From CAYSLC01 sp964431545 (lineage in GTDB: Bacteria > Desulfobacterota > Desulfobacteria > Desulfobacterales > JAABSP01): a DNA stretch of 8,611 bases. Shown here piece by piece: positions 1 through 5,739 of the stretch; position 1 is the stretch's first letter, and each line of letters begins with the position of its first letter. The stretch lies in NCBI GenBank assembly GCA_964431545.1, contig CAYSLC010000218.1, positions 1-8,611 of the forward strand, in the 5' to 3' direction. A model generated the notes under the pieces. The model saw nothing but the letters and a program-made list of their open reading frames with translations. It was not told the origin of the DNA and searched no databases. The translations under genes were made by a program, and so were the position numbers.

Positions 1-199
1 GCCGTTCCGCCGCCGGCGCCACCAAGCCTTCCACGAATTTGCCCCATTTTCCGGTAAGCGAATCGACGTTTTTGGTGGTTTCCTGCATTTTTCTGTCGGT
101 TTCCCGCATCTGCCGGGCGGTTTCCTTCAATTCCTTGTCGGTCTCGGCGAACAGTTTCCAAATTTCCTGAAAATTTCTTTCGACTTCCTGGGGTTCCAT
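1..199 (-). CDS. Partial DUF3782-type coiled-coil, nuclease-like protein (N-terminal part)
   Basis: Reading the minus strand from the ATG at 199-197 gives 66 residues before the window ends, so only the N-terminus is present. It starts MEPQEVERNF. Residues 5-47 are a charged helix with a 14-residue internal repeat (ETDKELKETARQMR followed by ETDRKMQETTKNVD), which should form a coiled coil. A conserved-looking block follows at 48-66 (SLTGKWGKFVEGLVAPAAER). A coiled coil followed by a GKWGxFVEG-L-V-x-P block is typical of DUF3782-type proteins, whose missing C-terminal part usually carries a PD-(D/E)XK nuclease-like fold. The cellular role of the family is not established. The start is supported by AGAGGA about 8 nt upstream and by a promoter-like pair at 256-282. 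Sure of the reading frame; family assignment is from memory of the motif, and the catalytic domain is not visible. Confidence 0.72.
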   Translation of the reverse strand, partial: MEPQEVERNFQEIWKLFAETDKELKETARQMRETDRKMQETTKNVDSLTGKWGKFVEGLVAPAAER

Positions 200-255
200 A
201 TTGGTTTCCTCTTTCGACGCTATTCCTATGGACGGTCTCCGCTGTTGCTTTCAAG

Positions 256-282
256 AGTATAGCGAAACCGTTCCAAGGTCAA
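256..282 (-). promoter_or_regulatory. Sigma70-like promoter for the leftward partial gene
   Basis: On the minus strand, TTGACC (277-282, 5 of 6 match to TTGACA) is followed after 15 nt by TATACT (256-261, 5 of 6 match to TATAAT). The spacer is shorter than the usual 17 nt, so strength is uncertain. It would start a transcript near 249 with a leader of about 50 nt before the ATG at 199. A small inverted repeat (GCGAC, ATAA, GTCGC at 293-306) lies just upstream of the -35 and could bind a regulator, though it is short enough to be chance. Confidence 0.45.
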
Positions 283-324
283 TAAGTTGCTCGCGACATA
301 AGTCGCTCTCGTCCAAAAGAAACT

Positions 325-358
325 CCCGGCGGGATGCTTCCAGGCATCCGGGGCCGGG
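325..358. repeat. GC-rich imperfect hairpin
   Basis: CCCGGC (325-330) pairs with GCCGGG (353-358), and GGATGC (332-337) pairs with GCATCC (344-349). This gives a 12-bp stem around a 6-nt loop (338-343), interrupted by a 1-by-3 internal loop. No T-tract follows on either strand, so it is not a standard intrinsic terminator. It could be a REP-like element, a leader structure of the radical SAM transcript, or a degraded repeat; only one copy is visible. Confidence 0.45.
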
Positions 359-495
359 CTCCCAGGACCGGCCTCCGGAGCGGCCCCCGGCGCTTGACCT
401 GCCTTCGTCGTCCGATTGATCCGATTTATCCTGGAAATGATTCCGGGAAAAGCTTAAGAAGGGGATGTGGTTGGAACAAAGTTGCCGACAAAAAA

Positions 496-500
496 AAGGA
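496..500 (+). promoter_or_regulatory. Ribosome binding site fixing the radical SAM start
   Basis: AAGGA ends 6 nt before the ATG at 507. The upstream in-frame ATG at 465 would add 14 residues (MWLEQSCRQKKGLN) that do not fit the family, whose members begin directly with the first beta strand (MKILLIYPP). Position 507 is therefore the chosen start. Confidence 0.7.
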
Positions 501-506
501 CTGAAC

Positions 507-2255
507 ATGAAAATTCTGCTGATCTATCCCCCCTGCCTGGAGAACCGGATCCACACCGAGGACGTGGCCGCGCCGCCCATGGGGTTGTACTACATCGGAG
601 CCCTGCTCCGGGAGAACGGGTATGACGCCGAGATCGTCAATCTCCAGCCGTTGGCGGGGCACCCCGAGGAGATCGAGGCCCTGCTCCGCGGGAAGGCGCC
701 GGACGTGGTCGGCTTTTCGGTGCTCAACGCCAACCGATGGGGGGCGTTGGAGGCGGCCAAGCTCGCCAAGAAGCTCAATCCCTCGGTGACGGTGGTCTTC
801 GGCGGGGTGGCCGCCACCTATCTGGGTGCACACTTCCTGACCCACTTCCCGGAGGTCGACTACATCGTCATCGGGGAAGGGGAGAAGCCTTTCCTGGAGC
901 TGGTCGGCCACCTGGATGGAACCGGGGCGCTCTCCGCCGACGCGATCCCCTCCATCGCCTTCCGGGAGGAGAGCCGGATCCGCAGGACGGAGGCGGCCCC
1001 GCCGCTCCGGAACCTCGACGATCTCCCCAACCCGGCCCGCCACTTCACCTACCAGCACCTCGCCCTCACCCGGGGCTGCCCATCGGCCTGCTCCTTCTGC
1101 GGCTCCCCGGCTTTCTGGGGCCGCCGGGTCCGGTTCCATTCCGCCGATTACTTCGTGGACCAGATGGAGATGCTCCACAACAAAGGGCTCTCCTTCTTCT
1201 ACGTCTCCGACGACGTCTTCACCCTGCGGCCGGGCTTGGTGATCGAGATCTGCCAAAAGATCCTTCAGCGGAACCTCGAAGTCTCCTGGGCCGCCATCTC
1301 CCGGGTCGACTGCGTGGACGAAAAGATGCTCCGGTGGATGCGGATGGCCGGCTGCCAGCAGATCTCCTACGGGGTGGAGAGCGGCGATCCGGGGATCCGG
1401 AAGGTCCTCAACAAGGAGATCACCGATGCGGCGGTCGGCCGGGCCTTCGCCCTGACGACCCGGTACGGCATCCTGCCCCGGGCCTACTTCATCTACGGGT
1501 GCCCCGGCGAGACCGATGCGACCATCGACGCCACCATCCGCCTGATCGAGGAGATCCGGCCCCTGTCGGCCATCTTCTACATCCTCGACCTCTTCCCGGG
1601 GACCGCCCTGTTCGAGGCGGTGCGCCGGAACCTCGGGTGGACCGATGAGATCTGGCTCCAGCGGATCGAGGATATCCTCTACTTCGAGATCGACCCGAAC
1701 CTCGACCGGGAGACGATCCTCGCCTTTGGCAAGCGGCTCCGGACGGCCTTCCACCAGGGCCTGCCCCGGTTCGTGGCCGGGATCGAGCTGGCGGAAGACC
1801 CGAGCCTCCATCCCTACCACGCCGACTTCCTCTCCCGGCTGGGGATGACCTTCAGCCACGGGGACTACGCCCAGGTGGAGGCGATCCCGGACAAGGAGGG
1901 GATCGCCGAAACCCTCTTCCGCCGGGCTTTGGCCTTCGCCCCGGACCACCGGGCCTATCTGGGAACAGGGATCGTCCTCCAGAAGCGGGGGGACCACGCC
2001 GGATCGGTGGAGATCCTTTCCGAGGGGCTCGGCCGGTTTCCCCACAGCCGGCAGCTCGCCATGTGCCTGGGGATCAGCCGGATGAACCTGGCCGAGTACG
2101 AAAAGGCCGCCGCCTGCTTCCACCCGTTCGAGGACGACCCGGACAGCCTCTACCATCTGGCCGAGTGTTACAAGCGGATCGGCCGCCCCCGGAAGGCGGC
2201 GGAGTACCTGGGACGGTTCCACGCGGTCCGGGGGGCGGCCGGCGGCCGGCGGTAG
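507..2255 (+). CDS. B12-binding domain / radical SAM protein with C-terminal TPR region
   Basis: A 582-residue, probably cytosolic enzyme. Residues 1 to about 140 form a cobalamin-binding-type Rossmann domain, starting MKILLIYPP and ending with the GEGE motif at 123-126; the classical DxHxxG B12 motif is absent, as in many radical SAM members of this group. The radical SAM core follows, with the 4Fe-4S motif CxxxCxxC at C191, C195 and C198 and a YGVESG segment at 288-293 for SAM contact. From about 465 to the end there are TPR-like helical pairs (for example AETLFRRALAFAPDH), suggesting a protein partner or protein substrate. The combination points to a radical methyltransferase or a related radical reaction; substrate and product cannot be read from the sequence. 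It stands alone: divergent from the left gene and convergent with the flavoprotein on its right, 44 bp away. No frameshift or missing cluster ligand is visible. Confidence 0.9.
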   Translation: MKILLIYPPCLENRIHTEDVAAPPMGLYYIGALLRENGYDAEIVNLQPLAGHPEEIEALLRGKAPDVVGFSVLNANRWGALEAAKLAKKLNPSVTVVFGGVAATYLGAHFLTHFPEVDYIVIGEGEKPFLELVGHLDGTGALSADAIPSIAFREESRIRRTEAAPPLRNLDDLPNPARHFTYQHLALTRGCPSACSFCGSPAFWGRRVRFHSADYFVDQMEMLHNKGLSFFYVSDDVFTLRPGLVIEICQKILQRNLEVSWAAISRVDCVDEKMLRWMRMAGCQQISYGVESGDPGIRKVLNKEITDAAVGRAFALTTRYGILPRAYFIYGCPGETDATIDATIRLIEEIRPLSAIFYILDLFPGTALFEAVRRNLGWTDEIWLQRIEDILYFEIDPNLDRETILAFGKRLRTAFHQGLPRFVAGIELAEDPSLHPYHADFLSRLGMTFSHGDYAQVEAIPDKEGIAETLFRRALAFAPDHRAYLGTGIVLQKRGDHAGSVEILSEGLGRFPHSRQLAMCLGISRMNLAEYEKAAACFHPFEDDPDSLYHLAECYKRIGRPRKAAEYLGRFHAVRGAAGGRR

Positions 2256-2299
2256 ATCGATGGGGGGCCAGAAACGCCGGACGGCTCCTCATGGCCCAT

Positions 2300-3442
2300 T
2301 TAGGCGTCGCGTGACGCGCGCCGTTCCCCCGAAACCTGGAAGGATCGGATGAACTTTCGGTCGATGTGGTCCTTGAGCCAGAAGGCGAGCCGCCCCCGGA
2401 AGACCAGCGACTTCCAGTAGAGGATCCCGGTGCCGTCGCCCAGATTGAGGATCAGCATGTAGGCCGGCTGGGGGGAGAACCGTTTGAGGCTCCGCCCTTC
2501 CAGGGCCGACAGGAGGTTCTCCATGAGGATCGGGTTCTGGCGGACGGCGAAGACGCCCACCTTGGCCAGGGGACGTGGGGTGAAATGGATGCAGTCGCCG
2601 CCGCCGAAAAGCTCCGGATGGGCGTCCGACTGAAGGTGAGGGTTGACCCGAAGCCCGCCGTCCGGGCCGGTGGGCAGACCCGAGGTCCGGAAGACCGCCG
2701 GCGGCTTCACCCCCAGCGCCAGGAAGGCCAGGTGGCACCGGAGCCGGGACCCGTCGGAAAGGTGGAGGCGCTCCTGGGCGATCCGTTTCATCAGCACCCC
2801 CTCCATCACGCGGACCCCGCGTTTCTGGAAAAACGCCAGCGCCCGCTTCCGGACCCCGTCGGGAGCCTCCGCCATGAGGCGCTCCCCGGTGATGAGGCGG
2901 ATGTTGGCCCGGCCTCCGGCCCTGTGCACCAGGCGCAGGAGATTTCCGGTGATCTCGGTGCCGGCGGCGCCCCCGCCGCAGACGGCCAGCTCCAGGGGGC
3001 CGCCCCGGAGCCGTTCGAGGATCTCCTCCCGGGCCGGGAGGAGGTTCCGGATCGGCTTGACCGGATAAAAAGATTCGGCCCCGGCCTGGAGCGCCTCGTC
3101 CACCGGGATCCCGCTGCCCAGGTTGAAGGAGGCCACCTGGTAGGGGACCTCGCCGCCCTCTTTGAGAAGGATCCGCTTTCCGTGGGGATCGATGCGGACC
3201 ACCTCGTCCCGGATGAACCGGCCTCCCCGGTCTTCGACCATCTTTTTGACATGGATCCGGATCTCCTCCGGCTTGTAGATGCCCGAGAGCATGCCGGGAC
3301 CCATGCCCGAATAGTAGTGGTGGTCCTCCTTGTTGATCACCGTCACGCCGTGGCCGCGCTCGGTGAAGCGGCGGAGATGCTTCAGGGTGGTCAGGTGGGC
3401 GTGGCCGGCGCCGGCGAGAACGAGTTGTCGGGGCTGGGTCAT
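2300..3442 (-). CDS. FAD/NAD(P)-dependent oxidoreductase, SelD-associated type, stand-alone
   Basis: A 380-residue flavoprotein of the pyridine nucleotide-disulfide oxidoreductase / NDH-2-like superfamily. The N-terminal FAD-binding motif is at 7-16 (LVLAGAGHAH), a YSGMGPGMLSGIY block is at 44-56, a second dinucleotide (NAD) motif is at 156-163 (GGGAAGTE), and a late GGGDC FAD-contact motif precedes IHF. The tail (KDHIDRKFIRSF) is a basic amphipathic helix. The YSGM-PG and K-D-x-I-D-R-x-F signatures match the family found fused N-terminally to selenophosphate synthetase (TIGR03169-like). Here there is no SelD domain and no selD nearby, so it is a free-standing member whose electron acceptor is unknown. 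An in-frame ATG at 3505 has no ribosome binding site and adds a 21-residue basic extension; 3442 is preferred because the FAD motif then starts at residue 7, although its own binding site (GAGAAG, about 12 nt upstream, followed by eight A) is weak. Confidence 0.86.
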   Translation of the reverse strand: MTQPRQLVLAGAGHAHLTTLKHLRRFTERGHGVTVINKEDHHYYSGMGPGMLSGIYKPEEIRIHVKKMVEDRGGRFIRDEVVRIDPHGKRILLKEGGEVPYQVASFNLGSGIPVDEALQAGAESFYPVKPIRNLLPAREEILERLRGGPLELAVCGGGAAGTEITGNLLRLVHRAGGRANIRLITGERLMAEAPDGVRKRALAFFQKRGVRVMEGVLMKRIAQERLHLSDGSRLRCHLAFLALGVKPPAVFRTSGLPTGPDGGLRVNPHLQSDAHPELFGGGDCIHFTPRPLAKVGVFAVRQNPILMENLLSALEGRSLKRFSPQPAYMLILNLGDGTGILYWKSLVFRGRLAFWLKDHIDRKFIRSFQVSGERRASRDA

Positions 3443-3584
3443 CTTTTTTTTCTGCTTCTCGAAAGGTTGACGTTTCCGTACATTTCGCCCCGCGGTGGAA
3501 TGCATCCGCGGAGGCCGAGCCCTTTACTATCACAGCGCGCCATATTTTCAAGGGGATCTTTTCGGGATGTACGGAAATGGAGGA

Positions 3585-3614
3585 GGGCTGCAAAAACAGG
3601 GGCTGCAAAAACCC
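3585..3614. repeat. Two-copy 15-nt tandem repeat
   Basis: GGGCTGCAAAAAC occurs at 3585-3597 and again at 3600-3612, giving two 15-nt units that differ only at their last two positions. It lies about 100 nt upstream of the PKD gene start, where an activator or repressor site could sit. It may equally be a simple slippage duplication. Confidence 0.6.
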
Positions 3615-3700
3615 TATACCCGGGGCGGCTTCTCTGGTAAACTGAGCCGTGTCAACCGTCCATGAACGGCCGGTCGGAGACCCGCCGGCGCAACGCCCAC

Positions 3701-3706
3701 AGGAGG
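3701..3706 (+). promoter_or_regulatory. Strong Shine-Dalgarno of the PKD gene
   Basis: A full AGGAGG lies only 4 nt before the ATG at 3711. This is the best ribosome binding site in the window and fixes the start, which is immediately followed by a plausible signal peptide. The spacing is short. Confidence 0.75.
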
Positions 3707-3710
3707 ATCC

Positions 3711-4775
3711 ATGAAGAGAAACACGGAAATGTTTTCGGGACGATGTTCGGGGGCGATCGCGGCCCTGATACTGACCTTGACCCTCTCCATCGCCCCGGCC
3801 GCGGCCCCGCCGGCCCTGGCCCAGAACCAGGCGCCGGTGATCACCTTGTTCGAAGGGGAACGGACGGGGGAGATGGACCGGTTCGAGGTCTCGTTCACCT
3901 GCGAGGCCGAGGATCCGGACGGCCAGGTGGTGAATTACGCCATCGACTACGGGGACGGCTCCGCCACCGAGACCGCCGCGGACGGCATGTTCCTCCACAA
4001 TTACACCGACAACGGCACCTTCTCGGCCCGGTGCACCGCCACCGACGACCTGGGGGACTTCACCCGCTCCGGCCCCCTGGTGGTGACGGTGGAGGGGTAC
4101 TCCCCGACGCCGGGGAACACCCCGCCGGTGGTGGACGACTTCACGGGGGTGAGGGTCGGCCAGGATGAACCCTTCCAGGTGCGGTTCACGGTGACCGGCC
4201 ATGATCCGGACGGGGCCGTGGCGGCCTACATCCTCGACCACGGGGACGGCACCGCCCCCCAGACCAACGACACCGGGGTCTTCACCCACACTTACCTCGA
4301 CAGCGGCACCTTCCACGCCTTCGCCACGGTGGAGGACGATGCCGGCGCCACGGCCAAGGCGGGCCCCTTCAGCGTCACGGTCCGGGAGACCACGGGCCCC
4401 GGGGCCGGAGACGAGGATCAGGCCCCGGTGGTGGACGAGTTCAGCGCCCGGAGAACCGACGACACGAGCCGGTTCGAGCTGGTCTTCACCTGCAGGGCCC
4501 ATGATCCGGACGGCACCGTGGAGAGCTACACCATCGATTTCGGGGACGGCACCCCCACCCGGACCAACTCCACCGGCGTCTTCACCCACGAGTACTTTGA
4601 GGGGGTCTACAACGCCTTCTGCATCGTCCGGGACGACGACGGCCACACCACCAACACGGGACACATGGAGATCACCGTCACCGGGGATTTCGAGCCCTCG
4701 GAGGGGAGCACGGGCAACGATGGCGACACCAACTACGACTGTTTCATCGGCGCCTCCGCCGGACGGGGACGATAG
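3711..4775 (+). CDS. Secreted three-PKD-domain protein with short CFI-box-like tail
   Basis: A 354-residue exported protein. Residues 1-37 are a Sec signal peptide: MKRN n-region, hydrophobic core 15-28, and likely cleavage after ALA at 35-37. Three PKD (immunoglobulin-like) domains follow at about 41-127, 138-224 and 238-323. Each has a D-P-D-G turn (68-71, 165-168, 265-268) and the GDG core motif (81-83, 178-180, 278-280). PKD domains usually mediate extracellular protein or carbohydrate binding; no catalytic domain is present. Domains 1 and 3 each carry a Cys pair (C64/C108 and C261/C304) at equivalent strands, while domain 2 has none. Domains 2 and 3 sit exactly 300 nt apart at the ATGATCCGGACGG motif (4201 and 4501), showing recent duplication. 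The C-terminus ends NYDCFIGASAGRGR, resembling the start of a CFI-box C-terminal sorting region but cut short. The gene overlaps the next one by 56 bp. Adhesin or matrix role is an inference. Confidence 0.85.
   Translation: MKRNTEMFSGRCSGAIAALILTLTLSIAPAAAPPALAQNQAPVITLFEGERTGEMDRFEVSFTCEAEDPDGQVVNYAIDYGDGSATETAADGMFLHNYTDNGTFSARCTATDDLGDFTRSGPLVVTVEGYSPTPGNTPPVVDDFTGVRVGQDEPFQVRFTVTGHDPDGAVAAYILDHGDGTAPQTNDTGVFTHTYLDSGTFHAFATVEDDAGATAKAGPFSVTVRETTGPGAGDEDQAPVVDEFSARRTDDTSRFELVFTCRAHDPDGTVESYTIDFGDGTPTRTNSTGVFTHEYFEGVYNAFCIVRDDDGHTTNTGHMEITVTGDFEPSEGSTGNDGDTNYDCFIGASAGRGR
4700..4708 (+). promoter_or_regulatory. Putative internal ribosome binding site for the DUF523 gene
   Basis: GGAGGGGAG lies inside the end of the PKD gene, 11 nt before the ATG at 4720. 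That ATG is the only canonical in-frame start between the PKD gene and the first conserved DUF523 residues, so the site helps fix the start. Spacing is a little long. Confidence 0.45.
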
Positions 4776-5739
4776 ATCCGACACACCGGCGCCCGGTAAA
4801 ATCCGGCTGGGGATCAGCACCTGTCTGCTGGGGGAACCGGTCCGGTATGACGGGGGGCACAAGCACGACCGATACCTCACCGACACCCTGGGCCAGTACG
4901 TGGAATGGGTGCCGGTCTGCCCGGAGGCGGAATGCGGCCTGGGGATCCCCAGGGAGGCGATGCGGCTTGTGGGGGATCCCGCGTCCCCCCGGCTGGTGAC
5001 CATCCGGTCCGACATCGACCATACCGACCGGATGGCGGCGTGGGCTAAAGAGAGGGTCCGGGAACTCGAACAGGAGGATCTCCGCGGCTTCGTCTTCAAG
5101 AGCCGGTCCCCCAGCAGCGGGATGGAGCGGGTCAAGGTCTACGGCAAGAAGGGGATCCCCGTCAACAAGGGGGTGGGGATCTTCGCCCGGATCTTCATGG
5201 ACCATTTCCCCCTCCTTCCCGTGGAGGAGGAGGGGCGGCTCCACGACCCGCCCCTGCGGGAGAACTTCATCCAGCGGATCTTCGCCCTGATGCGCTGGCG
5301 GAAGGTCCGGTCCGGAGCCCGGCCCCTGGGGGATCTGGTCGCCTTCCACACCCGCAACAAACTGCTGATCCTCTCCCACGGCGAGCGCCACTACCGGGCC
5401 ATGGGCAAGCTGGTGGCCGGCGGCAAGACCATGGCGGCCGACCGGCTCTACGACGAATACGAGACCCTGCTGATGGAGGCCCTGGCCCTCAAGTCGACGG
5501 TGCGGAAGAACAGCAACGTCCTGCAACATATGATGGGGTACTTCAAGAAGGACCTCTCCGGCGATGAGAAGCAGGAGCTGATCGAGGTGATCGACCGGTA
5601 CCGGGCCGGCCATCTCCCCCTGATCGTTCCGGTCACCCTGATCAACCACTATGTCCGGAAATACCGGCAGGCGTACCTCGCCGACCAGACCTATCTCAAC
5701 CCCCATCCCCTAGACCTGAAATTGAGGAACCATGCCTGA
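4720..5739 (+). CDS. DUF523-DUF1722 fusion protein (TudS-like Fe-S domain plus YbgA-like domain)
   Basis: A 339-residue cytosolic protein with two fused domains. DUF523 covers about residues 27-170: GISTCLLG with C35, VRYDGGHK, PVCPEAECGLGIPRE with C67 and C72, and KSRSPSSGMERVKVYG around S133. DUF523 includes TudS, a thiouracil desulfidase that holds a 4Fe-4S cluster by three Cys. The usual third ligand lies in SPSCG, and here it is Ser133; C72 is an additional Cys that could take its place. DUF1722 (as in E. coli YbgA) covers about 205-335, with AFHTRNKLLILSH at 208-220 and a C-terminus rich in conserved Pro/Leu (VPVTLINHY, LNPHPLDLKLRN). Function of the fusion is unproven; sulfur removal from modified bases or thiols is a family-based guess. 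The first 26 residues are Ser/Pro/Asp-rich and unlikely to be conserved; the real start could be non-canonical and further downstream. The next gene overlaps its stop by 8 bp. Confidence 0.87.
   Translation: MATPTTTVSSAPPPDGDDRSDTPAPGKIRLGISTCLLGEPVRYDGGHKHDRYLTDTLGQYVEWVPVCPEAECGLGIPREAMRLVGDPASPRLVTIRSDIDHTDRMAAWAKERVRELEQEDLRGFVFKSRSPSSGMERVKVYGKKGIPVNKGVGIFARIFMDHFPLLPVEEEGRLHDPPLRENFIQRIFALMRWRKVRSGARPLGDLVAFHTRNKLLILSHGERHYRAMGKLVAGGKTMAADRLYDEYETLLMEALALKSTVRKNSNVLQHMMGYFKKDLSGDEKQELIEVIDRYRAGHLPLIVPVTLINHYVRKYRQAYLADQTYLNPHPLDLKLRNHA

Larger units (their letters stand above)
200..506. other. Divergent intergenic region
   Basis: No convincing gene lies between the leftward partial gene and the rightward radical SAM gene. 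Open frames here on both strands give low-complexity Arg/Pro/Ser-rich translations with no recognisable motif and no good ribosome binding site. The left third is AT-richer and holds the leftward promoter. The middle (325-400) is very GC-rich and holds the hairpin at 325-358. A TTGACC at 394-399 on the plus strand has no good -10 at the right distance, so the promoter for the radical SAM gene is not identified. Confidence 0.6.
3443..3710. other. Divergent intergenic region
   Basis: This 268-bp stretch separates the leftward flavoprotein gene from the rightward PKD gene and should hold promoters for both. No box pair is convincing: the best on the minus strand is TTGAAA (3546-3551) and TAGTAA (3524-3529) with a 16-nt spacer, the latter a poor -10. 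It also holds the 15-nt tandem duplication at 3585-3614. No RNA gene or coding frame with motifs is seen. Confidence 0.55.

Noticed and set aside
394..422. Plus-strand promoter with TTGACC for the radical SAM gene
   Set aside because: The -35-like box is good, but no hexamer 16-18 nt downstream resembles TATAAT.
426..2222. A 598-codon minus-strand open frame opposite the radical SAM gene
   Set aside because: The translation is Gly/Pro/Glu/Val-rich without motifs, while the opposite strand encodes an intact radical SAM enzyme. It is a shadow of GC-rich coding DNA.
2256..2299. Possible terminator between the convergent radical SAM and flavoprotein genes
   Set aside because: Only a 5-bp pairing (GGGCC 2265-2269 with GGCCC 2293-2297) around a 23-nt loop is visible and no T-tract follows.
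3524..3551. Minus-strand promoter for the flavoprotein (TTGAAA and TAGTAA, 16-nt spacer)
   Set aside because: The -10 box matches the consensus at only 3 of 6 positions; kept as a remark in the intergenic entry, not as a site.
4201..4719. N-terminal extension of the DUF523 gene up to 4201
   Set aside because: The extension reads the PKD repeats out of frame and gives a Pro/Ser/Thr/Arg-rich string. The ATG at 4720 gives a length close to that expected for the fusion family.
2289..5135. A 948-codon open frame on the minus strand
   Set aside because: It runs antiparallel through the PKD and DUF523 genes and out of frame through the flavoprotein; its translation is low-complexity Arg/Gly/Pro-rich with no domain. 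High GC content makes stop codons rare in such frames.
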